64,000 bases of DNA from Emergomyces orientalis (lineage: Eukaryota; Ascomycota; Eurotiomycetes; Onygenales; Ajellomycetaceae), in assembly GCA_002110485.1 (NCBI GenBank), contig MOWL01000090.1:434001-498000 (forward strand), written 5' to 3'. Under the pieces are notes generated by a model that saw only the letters and a list, made by a program, of their open reading frames with translations, searched no databases and was not told where the DNA came from. Shown in pieces: positions 23,966 through 33,148 of the stretch. Position numbers and translations under genes: made by a program. Within the stretch, counting starts at the first letter, position 1. Each line of letters opens with the position of its first letter.

Positions 23966-26220
23966 ATGGTTGTTGTGTCCCGCAAGCCTCCAGTTGAACA
24001 AGATTCAGTGTACTGAATGACAATGATAAACAAAGTCTCACACCAAGCGTATCTTGAAAGTTATAAAGCAAAGTTTCACTAAGTACTATTTACCTTTGCC
24101 TGATCTGACTGTACTATGAAAAATGCTTATATACTCACAGATTTGTACAGCTTTTACAGCCTCTGGATCCACTATACTGGCTTAAGAATTTGATGATGAA
24201 TATGATTGAATGCTTTCTATGCTGATATCTTGATACTCACAATGTTCAATCTCTGACAGACTTTCTGGTTAAAGTTCAGTTCTGGAGAATTTATTATTGT
24301 GTTGAGCTAAATACAGAATCCTTCCTCTATGATTTGAAGCATCAAATCAAGCATGTCAGTGTTCATATTTTTTCTCTGATATTTGATACTAGGCTTACCA
24401 TCATCTTAGTTAATCTGTGAGCAACTCAAAGAGAAATATAATCTTAACAAGACTGTTAAATTTCAATCTTGTGTTAATGCAGATAATCTTCTGTATCATC
24501 TGCATCACTCTCTTGCAATTTTGAACATATTTTATGTAACCAACCGGCAGAGAAATCAGCATGCAACCATTCAAAAGATGATGACTGCTACAAGTGCCTG
24601 CTCTGAAACTCTTGTCTGTAACACTGATTACTGCAGACAGAAAAAAGATGCTCTTTGTTGAAAAGATATAGAGCTTTTCATGATCACAGATCTGAATCAC
24701 TCTACCTGCAAGATTCTTCTAATGCATGTAAAACACTGACTCAACAAGAGCAAGAGAAACAAGAGTTGAGCATATATTCAATAAAACTCTCTGTAAAGTT
24801 TCAGATACTAATTCATATTATACAGCCTGCAATATACATATTTCAAGCGAAATGACGATCTGGGACTATATATTATTCAGAACATTCTAGAGTATGCACT
24901 AGAGAACAGAGTCTTTGCCAGCAAATTTATCAGAGAGCTCTGAGATATTTGGCACTACACAAGTATATCAGCACATCAGAAGAGTGTTCCAATACATATC
25001 AAACAAGATAAACATCATATTTCAATATTTTGACATGCAGCTCAAGATAAAAAGAGAAACTGAACTACTCATCTCACAGAGCTTCTCATATATGCTCAAC
25101 TTGTGGAGGATCATCAATGAGAGTGTAGAGCTGCAGGCGCCAAAGATATAGACTCTTTGTATGTATGAAGAAAAGAAGCTGCTGCTAAATTTATTGATAT
25201 GAACTCTCTCTACTACTCTCTAGTAGTTTTAAGACAAGAAAAAGACTAAACCATTCCCACAGATCTGACACCGGAGTTATGCAATCAAGTCATGGGCCAC
25301 TCTAGAAGTGGCATTTTCATGGCGTATCTTAATGAACTGGTGAACTGTGACACCCAATCTGTTTTCTTGGGAACATCAACCAGGGATGCGTTGATTGCAC
25401 TTTCCACCAACTCGAGTCTCACTCGTGATCCATCTGCCCCACAGGGCTTGACCCGCGAACAACTGCAGCAGGTTGAGAACAATCAAGAGCTGATGAAGTT
25501 AGAGCAAGCCTGTGTAGCTCTATGAGAAGATCTGATTGCGGAATTTGACAAGATCTGCAAGGTGAAAGACTAAGTCAGATATGATATATATGATCAACTT
25601 TGCAGGCAGGTTCAAGCTACGCGCAAGAGGCTTCAAAAACAACAAGACAAAGAGAGTTACAAACAGTTTTTTGAAAATGTGAGCAACACCATCATTGAGA
25701 ATAACTATCATGGAAGAACTATCACTTTCAAATCTGACACTTCTTCTGTTTTATTCAAGTGAAAAGCCTTGGCCACTCTTGAGTTCAAGAACTGAGATAT
25801 CAGTGCTGTTTCTGATGAACAATTGATGAAAGATCACATAGAATCTCTCAAGCTTTGTCTTGCTCTGGACTGCCTGGCTGTTCCCAGGCATCTGGCGCGA
25901 ATTCCCAAACCAGAGGCCCCCACCCAAAATGAATATACTGACTTCCCAATTCGGACTCCTACTGGCATGGAATGCCCTGAATGTCTGGGTGACATGAGAC
26001 GATATCTTGAAGCATGAAAATTCTGCTACAGTACTAAGTATGCTCTTCAGAATCATCTGAAGAGTCAGTATGTCAGATTTATGAACTTCTCCAAGACATT
26101 ACACTGTGACTATTCAGGTTGCAAAGTGCTTCTTCTTTCCCCTGCAAAGTATTATCATCATGTTACAATGACACACGGTACACAATTACCAAAGAATGGG
26201 TGATCAAAGTTTGGTATATA
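23966..26220 (+). pseudogene. Decayed DUF3435 (tyrosine-recombinase-like) element gene
   Basis: Opens MVVVSRKPPVEQDSVY and then hits stops in all frames. The best preserved piece, ~25271-25524, reads TPELCNQVMGHSRSGIF, FLGTSTRDALIALST and DPSAPQGLTREQLQQ, the C-terminal signature of DUF3435/FluG-domain proteins. Further on, ~25980-26170, GMECPECLGDMRRYLEA and a C..C/H..H-like segment match the tail of these proteins. The family is related to tyrosine recombinases, and some members are the captains that move Starship elements. Upstream fragments (LEYALENRVFASKF, ~24879) may come from its core. Many stops look like transitions (an expected Trp codon read as TGA, CGA-like to TGA). CpG is almost absent from 24.0 to 25.3 kb. 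The protein is certainly not made intact. Confidence 0.7.
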
Positions 26221-26723
26221 TTGATTTAAATTTATCCCCATGCACTTATTTAGTGTTGATGAACTCAGTTTTCAAGTGCTCTATATAACAGAAACTAATA
26301 ACATTGTGCAACTCAAATTTCCATATTTTTCTACTCGCTATGTGCCTCCATTCATTGCAAATTTGGATTGAGTGGCTGATGGCAGTGCTGATGCAGAGCT
26401 CTGACCCAGCTTCTCAAGAACTTCAGTTACTGTTTTGGTCCATGGCTCCAGGCCAACCCCGTACTTCAGAAGATCCTTTAGAGTACTTTGTTATATGTAA
26501 ACAAGAGGAACAAAAAATTTAAATGCTAACAAGACACAGTCTAAAGATCTTACATCTATGCAAGTGGCTATAAAGTACTAAGGTTCAAGATCTGGAGCTG
26601 ACCCTAATCAGATTGTTGAATTGAATTGGTACACAGAAGATGCTTGATACTAATCTAGAAAGGAGATGCACTGTTCACCTGACAAATCATTCTTCAGTGC
26701 TGACATAATCCACGTGACCATGT
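26221..26723. other. AT-rich degraded sequence
   Basis: Short coding-like pieces occur (WLMAVLMQSSDPASQELQ at ~26369) but with stops and no family I recognise. Probably further decayed element DNA. Confidence 0.4.
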
Positions 26724-27738
26724 TCAACAATGATTGTTATTCCAGTAAGCTTCCAGCAGCTCCAGCCCTTCATACTCCTGCATATCATTCAATGTCATCT
26801 TGGCATACACTTCGTAGCCCCAGGAAACTCTCCTTATATTTTGTCGAAGGGATGGAATGGCGACAAACCTATCAGAGCCACAAGACAAGTTGCTGGGAGT
26901 CATTGGCTCATCAATTATGATGGGATCTTCTGCAAGAGTGAGTGAGGTGTGAGAAATGTTTTTCATGAAGTGAATGCTGAGTCTTACCAGCAGAACCTGA
27001 GTTCCACTGCTTTTCTTGAGTGCCATATCCCTGTGCTTATTGTAAATCCATCTGTCCTACTACCTTGTACGCTTCGTGCCCGTTTCGCTTAGACACCAGC
27101 GCCTGTATAGTCACTTGAGAAAGGGGCAAGATAATGTATTCCTGCTTATCCAGTGTCTTCCTCCACGCATCGCCTTCCCAATGGTCCGACACCGGGGGGG
27201 TAGCTTCCTCCGATCGGTGAGCTTGGACGTGGCGTTCCTCGCCCGGGCGTGGGTCAGCCTTGATGGAACCATTTGAGTCATTCAATGACCCTTTCGATGT
27301 GTTGCCTTCGCGATAGTCAGAGGCCATGGGAGGGGTTGGCTCTTGTCGACTGGGTGGGTCATCGGCAACGTCGCTGGGGCTTGGGTGATCCTCCTCGATG
27401 GGGTCGTCGGAGAAATCCGACAGTTGGAGTGACGGTGGGGGAACATCGATTGGGGAGGGGTTGAACAGGATCCATTCGTCCCAGTTAATGTCGTCGAGAC
27501 CAGAGGTGGATGGCAGTGCAGAAAAATTGGCAAAGGTCTCACTTGCTGCATCCTTGGAGAGATGAACGGACGCAGAGAAGAGGGGCATGGGCATGAGTAT
27601 TGGAAGAAGGTGCAGGGGCTCTTTGTTTGACCGAGGATCAGGAGTGTACGCTTCCAAAAGGTGCGCCATGTCCAGCTGAGTTGAGAGAGAACCATCGGCA
27701 GGTCCAGGGAAGGTGATATTGTATGTGAAGATACTCAT
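26724..27738 (-). CDS. Unrecognised acidic protein, left gene of a divergent pair
   Basis: Start MSIFTYNITFPGPADG at 27738, with ATATAAAG 63-70 bp upstream (27801-27808), which supports this start over the earlier in-frame Met at 27912. The N-terminal ~75 residues look folded; the middle is acidic and Pro/Ser-rich (DDINWDEWILFNPSPID, DDPIEEDHPSPSDVAD), then ITLPLS-like and ALVSKRNGHEAYKVVG segments. A TAA follows at ~27037. Beyond it the same frame continues and a 58-nt intron (26987-26930, GTAAGA ... TTGCAG) joins to EDPIIIDEPMTPSN and on to EAYWNNNHC before a stop. So either one nonsense change breaks the gene, or the TAA lies in a short intron (a weak GTGTCT donor would allow 66 nt). CpG content is normal here, unlike the neighbouring relic. 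I do not know this protein. Confidence 0.4.
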
Positions 27739-27800
27739 GTTTGTTGTGAGATGAGATGATGAAATGTTCTTCTCTCCCCAATTCAGGTGGCACTTGATGT

Positions 27801-27808
27801 CTTTATAT
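27801..27808 (-). promoter_or_regulatory. TATA box, left gene
   Basis: ATATAAAG on the minus strand, 63-70 bp before the ATG at 27738, followed by an A/C-rich leader ending ACAACAAACATG, a good fungal start context. Confidence 0.5.
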
Positions 27809-28084
27809 GTCCCACATTCAACTGCCCCCTGCGAACGGAAATAGATCAAGACTGATTGAGAAGGATAGATGAAATGGTTACTGAGATGTGCCTTGCATGG
27901 TTCGCCAATCATTCACACCAAAGCAGGCGCTGAACCCGGGGATGATGCATTGATGGGGAAGACCAACGCAGAAGTGCTCCCACGCCATATCGAGTGCATG
28001 GACGTCTCGTTTCCAATCACCCTGAACAAAAACACCCAACATGAAGCAAGATTCGATTCGACGCACAGCTGCATGTCAGCGCTT

Positions 28085-28205
28085 CTTGCCAGAGGGCGCA
28101 GCGAGATGAGTGTCAGATCAAGCAAACTTGGGCTCCCATCCAGTCTTGCCAGAGGGTGCAGCGAGATGAGTGTCAGATCAAGCAAATTGGGCTCTCATCC
28201 AGTCA
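28085..28205 (+). repeat. Two tandem copies of a ~60-bp repeat
   Basis: Copies start at about 28085 and 28145, each opening TTGCCAGAGGGYGCAGC and ending near CATCCAGTC. They differ at only a few positions. A third diverged copy lies at 28469-28530. Confidence 0.9.
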
Positions 28206-28468
28206 AGGTTGGACGGGACAATCCCATACTGAATTAGCTCTACAATCAAAGTGATACATCAAGTGTTCTCCCCCCCCCCCCCCCAACCCGACTCTCCTGA
28301 TGCGCCGGGAAGTTAAACCGGCAAACTGCCGTATCGTTTCCTCCAGTCGATAAGGCGAGGGACAAGGGGTGAGCATGTAATGAAAAGACGGAATTGCACC
28401 CACAATCAATCATCTGCACCGGAACCAGTGCAGAGGCATCCCTTACTTCATCCACCCCTGTGCTCTTT

Positions 28469-28530
28469 TTGCCAGAGGGCGCAGCCAGATGGGTAACAGA
28501 TCAGCCAGCCTTGAGCTCCCTCCAGTAGGT
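28469..28530 (+). repeat. Third, diverged copy of the 60-bp repeat
   Basis: Begins TTGCCAGAGGGCGCAGC like the tandem pair and keeps the spacing to GAGCTCCCTCCAGT, in the same orientation, about 265 bp farther right and close to the right-hand TATA box. Confidence 0.75.
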
Positions 28531-28604
28531 ATGCACCAGGTGGAAGGGATCGCTGACAGGCAGTGCTGCCAGTCATTCGAAGATGAGGTTGAGGTACAAA
28601 TGAC

Positions 28605-28612
28605 TATAAAAA
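28605..28612 (+). promoter_or_regulatory. TATA box, right gene
   Basis: TATAAAAA about 115 bp before the ATG at 28726, followed by a C/T-rich leader. Confidence 0.5.
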
Positions 28613-28725
28613 GCACTTCCCCTCTCATTTGAATACAGTCTTTGCCCTTTCTCCAAATCTTCTCCCTACTTCAAATATTTGCTTGTCTTGCTTCAATATT
28701 CCTCCCCTACTCTGAATTTCTGCAC

Positions 28726-29191
28726 ATGCTCAACATGGATAGACAAGGAGCCGAGGATTCTCCACCACTACCCAGTCAACATTTGTTGTCTGGTGCGCAA
28801 CAATCCACCCTCCCAGCTTATTGTGAGATGTTGGGTGACTATCTCCAGAAAGGGCTGTTCCACATCTTCAGTAAGGGTTTAATGACATGTTCACCTCTCT
28901 CTCTTTCCATTGTCTGTTTTGCTCCTTGAAATGTGGCCTTATATTTTCTATTTCTCATCTAAGACTGCAGCCCCCCTTAACATCCCGCCCAAGCGGCTGT
29001 CTGTTGACAGAATCTCAAATAACCAGCCTCAACTTTTTGACAACATCGAGCCCGATGACAGAGACAATATCTCGGATTCTGGGGCTACTACAGAACCTTT
29101 GGCTGATGATGAATTGGAGAATCGTCGCTATTGGTATGAGGTGCAGCAGGTTGAAACAAGTCTTGAGATCTGTCATGTTGAAAAAGTATGA
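28726..29191 (+). CDS. Unrecognised small two-exon gene, right gene of a divergent pair
   Basis: Exon 1 28726-28870 begins MLNMDRQGAEDSPPLPSQ; a 100-nt intron (GTAAGG ... ACTGCAG) joins in frame to exon 2, 28971-29191, which reads PLNIPPKRLSVDRISNNQ, then an acidic stretch and ENRRYWYEVQQVETSLE before a TGA. This gives 121 aa with no internal stop. The Met at 28735 is an alternative start. A GTATGA at 29189 could serve as another donor, leading to a Lys/Gln-rich tail near 29250-29350, so the protein may be longer. I do not recognise any family. The promoter, intron and clean frame argue that it was recently functional although it lies among relics. Confidence 0.4.
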
Positions 29192-29735
29192 CAAAAAAAT
29201 AAATATGTTCTTCATGTGCTTTATGTGGTGGAAACATATCTCTCAGACAATTGGCTCCCTGAAAATGCGAGGCTCCAGCTGCAGAAGCAGAAGAAGAAAC
29301 AAAGAAGAAGAAATAAGAAGATGCAACAAAAGAAACATCTGAGCACATTATAATCTTGATCATCAATATGCAATTAATGAAAGATGGAGTATTCACTTGT
29401 CAGTCATGCCAATCAAACTGGATCTCTCAACACTCATTTTATCATTTAGTATTTCTTGATTTGATATTATAATACACAGCCATTTGTCTATCTGCCTCCC
29501 CATGCATTAAATTAGGTGATACTGAGCAGTGGCTAGCATAGTTGAGTCTATCTGTTACTTCATGTCTCTCATCAGTAAAATCCCCCCAGCTGCTGGGAAC
29601 ACTCTAATATGGTTCCCCCTGCTCCCGCAGAGTCAGTGAAGTGTAGCTCCCCTATGGAAGTTAGGGAATTTGGAAGGATGCTGATGGAGGCGAATCCTCG
29701 GGGAGTGTCACAATCGTGCATGAAAGGGCAACAAA
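29192..29735. other. AT-rich segment between the small gene and the second DUF3435 fragment
   Basis: Contains a possible Lys/Gln-rich 3' exon of the preceding gene (~29250-29350) and otherwise nothing recognised. Confidence 0.4.
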
Positions 29736-29739
29736 TATC

Positions 29740-30195
29740 ATTGAGACTAACTATCATGGAAGGGCTATCACATTTGAACTCGACAATTCTTCTGTTTTAC
29801 TCAAGTGAGAAGCCTTGGCCGCTCTCAAGTTCAAGAATCAAGATATCAGTGCTGTCCCTGTTGAAAATTTGTGGAAAATTGTATACAATCTTTTGAGTTT
29901 CGCCTTGCTCTGAATCGCGTGGCCGTACCCAGGCATCTGGCGTGAATTCCTAAACCAGAGGACCCCGCCTAAAGTGCCTATACTGACTTCCCAATTCGCA
30001 CTCCTACTGGCATGGAATGCCCTGAATGTCTGGGTGACATGGGACGATATCCCAAAGCATGAAAATCCTGCTACAGTACTAAATTTAGCATGTCAGATAT
30101 ATGAACTTCTCCAAGACGTTACACTGCGGCTACCGAGGTTGTAAAGTGCTTCTTCTTCCCCCTGAAAAATATTATCATCATGTTACAATGACAAG
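29740..30195 (+). pseudogene. Second partial copy of the DUF3435 3' region
   Basis: Matches 25698-26175 along its length with an internal gap of roughly 20-30 bp: both contain AACTATCATGGAAG, CCCAGGCATCTGGCG, TGGCATGGAATGCCCTGAAT and AAAGTGCTTCTTCTT in the same order. It lacks the MGHSRSGIF part. Stops and frame changes make it non-coding. It retains CpG where the first copy has TG or CA (for example GACGTTACACTGCGGC here and GACATTACACTGTGAC there). Confidence 0.8.
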
Positions 30196-30674
30196 AGGAG
30201 ATATCAGTGCCTGAATCCAAATACTTAAAGGGAGGAAATGCAATTGTTGGCATTCAGTGAACCGCTGTGCTTGAAAAAAAAAAAAGAAAATTTCTTTATC
30301 AAATTTGTAGAAGTTACAAATATGATTGGTTCATTCCACCGATGATGTCATCCTGAAAGCTGAAAATAGCAATGAGGCAAACTTCTTTGTCGGCCACCCG
30401 GCGGGTTCAAGGCGCTATGTGCATTTGACCACCTATAGCATATGATTGAAGCAGACCGTGTGCAAAATTCTTCGCTTTCAGAGCACAAAGATTCGTAAAA
30501 GAAGACACCATTGTAAGCAATACTTTTTTATATACACTTTTTCTCCTCTAATTTTTGTTTTGCATGTGCTAGAATCAGATCGTGATGTTGCCAGTATGTC
30601 GGGCTGTTAAATGCTGGTAGAACGCCGCGCAGGTCGGGGCCCAGACCACAAACTTTTGTATAAAATGCCTGGTT
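30196..30674. other. Unassigned accessory DNA
   Basis: About 480 bp with an A run at ~30274-30285 and no coding signal that I can support. Confidence 0.4.
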
Positions 30675-30906
30675 TTATATAAATAATTGTATCTCTCAGG
30701 GCAGCACTTGAGGTAAACCCACATCTAGTACCTATGTATTGTTCTCAGGGCATTTTCTTGTTGCATTTACCACAACTTTTTTCCTGGGGCATTCTCTTTC
30801 CTGGTGTGCAATGACCATCAACTTTTGTATCCTCTCTAAGGCATTTTAGTTAGTTTACCAACCACGGCTTGGCGTAACTAGCTTCTCAGAGGGGATTAAA
30901 AATCCA

Positions 30907-30950
30907 CTTCTCTTGGTCAGATTTTCGTGTCTCTTGGTCAGATTTTCGTG
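30907..30950 (+). repeat. 21-bp tandem duplication
   Basis: CTCTTGGTCAGATTTTCGTG occurs twice in a row, identical, inside the repeat block. Confidence 0.9.
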
Positions 30951-31004
30951 CTTCCCTTGAACTTTCAGACCCCATGCTCTAAACTTAAGGACGGCCACAC
31001 ATTT

Positions 31005-31430
31005 TCTTCAGACACCATGATTCTTTGAGATGTTTTATAATTTCAAGGCATTTATGATTCTTGAGAAAGACCACATCTTTTGTCCAAATATGATTCCTTG
31101 AGATGTTTTACAATTTCAAGATATTATGATTCTTGAGGAAGACCATGCCTTTTCTTCAAATATCATTATTTCTTGAGAAAGACCACATCTCTTCTTCAAA
31201 TGTCATGATTTCTTGAGATATTTTATAATTTCAAGGCATTTATGATTTCTGAGGAATACCACACCTTTTCTCCAATGTTATTATTTCTTGGGATGTTTTA
31301 TAATTTCAAGGCATTTTTGGTTCCTGAAATGACTTTTAAACTTGAGAAAGATCACACTTTTTCTTCAAAATGTCATGATTCTTGGAGAACATTTTATACA
31401 TCAAGGCATTTTTACTTCTCAGAATACTTT
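31005..31430 (+). repeat. Diverged tandem repeats of ~75-95 bp
   Basis: At least four units of the form ATGATT-CTTGAGA-TGTTTTATAATTTCAAGGCATTT-TGATTC-GAGAAAGACCACA recur with substitutions and small gaps. They form the centre of the larger repeat block. Confidence 0.75.
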
Positions 31431-32056
31431 TTAAATCTAAGAGAGTTCTAATTTCTAGAAAACTCTTCAATCTTAAGTGAGGTCACACTAAAAATATACA
31501 ATATCATGGTTTTGAGGAGTACTTGAGGCTCAATGTTCTAGCCTTTGTCATGGGGCATGAAATATTGGCTCACTTCAATTTATTTTCCCTGAGGGAAAAG
31601 AAATCCTGAGGACAGTTCACACAATTGTTTTCCCAGCCATGTTTTTTCTCTATCCGCAGGGTAGAATTATCTCATCAAATCAATAACCCAGTCCCCATTC
31701 TCAGGGCACCCCAAATACCACGTGAAACAGGTACAGGGAGTAGTACTAAATTGAAACCAGTATTGGGCCCCAAGTAGTCTTCAGAATCATGACATTGTAG
31801 ATTTAAAATGTGGTGGGAAATTATATGCCCCAAGGAGCTACACCAAATTCAGCAGAAGAAGAATGCCGTAAGAAAACAACCCTGGGGATTAAATTTATGG
31901 CCGTTGAGCATGGGAAAAACAATGCCTCAGGGAAAGATTGCATTGCAAATGCCTATAGTTTGGAGGAAATGCCTTGAGAATAACAAATAACTATCAGAGA
32001 GTTGCAGGTTTACATAAATTTAATTGATGCCTTGAGAGATACAAATATTGACATCT

Positions 32057-33148
32057 ACAGGATGAGGGTCGGTGTGGAAGTGGGTGTGTTACTTGACATT
32101 TTGTCAACGACTTCCTGGCAGGGAAGTCTCGGGCGGCTAACTGTCGCCAATGATTGGCTGATCCACTAGAGTTCTAGGCCTTTATATTTAACCACCACTC
32201 TCCACCCCATTACTATTAATACATGGGATATTTTCGCAGCATCAGATCGCGTGCCAGTATTTGTTTTTAAGGTTGAGAGAGTAGCTGCGCTAAGGGCTGG
32301 AACGAAAAGCGAAGGCCGAAACCATCTGGTAGGTTTGTTTGCATTAAACTATTTGAATTATAGGTTTAACGCGTGGTTCTCCTCAGGCTTAAAAGGATTC
32401 TGAGAATTATAGATGGCTTAGAAATTTAAAACGTCATAACACTGCAACCTCTGCAGTCCACTGAACCAGTTTCTTGGACCGAGTCCTGATGAAAGTGTGG
32501 GGTCGGATGATGTGTTGATATGACCTTTGTGAAGAGCAAAGGGAAGATGAAGAGATAGATGCAAAGGTGGGAGAAGAGCTGATTTTATAATCCTCTCTGG
32601 TCTACGCTAATGGCCCTCCTGACTAGGAGCCACCGCGAAGGACCTCACCGTTTATGGGATTCGTTGGCTGATGAGCTAGGGACGGGTTCAAGGGATCAGA
32701 TGAGGACATACTGAGCCAGCTCGGAGAAACGGTGCCTACGAACCAGAGGGGGCTTTTCCCATGACAACAGTACGCCCTCCACACTTCCCGTTTGTGTATG
32801 GATAGAAGATGAAATTTTACATAATTAACTAACTTATAAACTAACTTCATCAACTATTATTGAACGTTCCAGGAGGAAGACAAAAAATGACACAAGCACT
32901 ACAGAAAATCCACCAAGGCGTATCTTGCACCAGGTGGAGTGCGCGACTCATCATTGTTCAGCATTATAACCGGCATTCCCGTCATCAGAACCGAGATTAA
33001 ATATGAAGAAAAAGAAAAGCATTAGTCCGGGGAGATGCGTAAAAACCGGCCTCCCACAGTGGTCCCGAAAAACAAATATGAACAATCCACATGTCCTGGA
33101 GCCAGTGTTATGTGCTCTTGGCTGCCGCAATCTATTTAACTTCCCGCT
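32057..33148. other. Unassigned accessory DNA
   Basis: No gene is supported. A segment that starts TGTTGATATGACC at ~32514 has LTR-like ends in one reading but no convincing duplication of target site. A short minus-strand ORF at 32623-32853 has no family signature. Confidence 0.4.

Larger units (their letters stand above)
27739..28725. promoter_or_regulatory. Divergent promoter block with 60-bp repeats
   Basis: Lies between two divergent start codons. A TATA box points left (27801-27808, minus strand) and another points right (28605-28612). Between them are three copies of a ~60-bp repeat and a run of 15 C at 28270-28284. No protein is supported in it. The arrangement suggests a shared control region. 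Confidence 0.45.
30675..32056. repeat. Repeat block with degenerate inverted arms and a GGCATT motif
   Basis: The left arm (~30675-30775) and right arm (~31960-32056) are imperfect inverted repeats: TTGTATCTCTCAGGGCA on the left answers TGCCTTGAGAGATACAAAT on the right, and GTAAACC / GGTTTAC keep their spacing inside. A motif like CTCARGGCATTT recurs in plus orientation through the left and central part (near 30745, 30838, 31050, 31232, 31312, 31404) and in minus orientation on the right (near 31865, 31922, 31965, 32030). No gene is supported inside. It could be a fold-back or MITE-like element. Confidence 0.6.

Noticed and set aside
28270..28284. Poly(C) run as a retroposon tail or G-quadruplex site
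   Set aside because: A single homopolymer with no matching body; could also be sequence noise.
32514..32873. Possible solo LTR (starts TGTTGATATG on the plus strand)
   Set aside because: The far end does not mirror it convincingly (GAACGTTCCA), and I found no matching 4-6-bp target-site duplication or second copy in the window.
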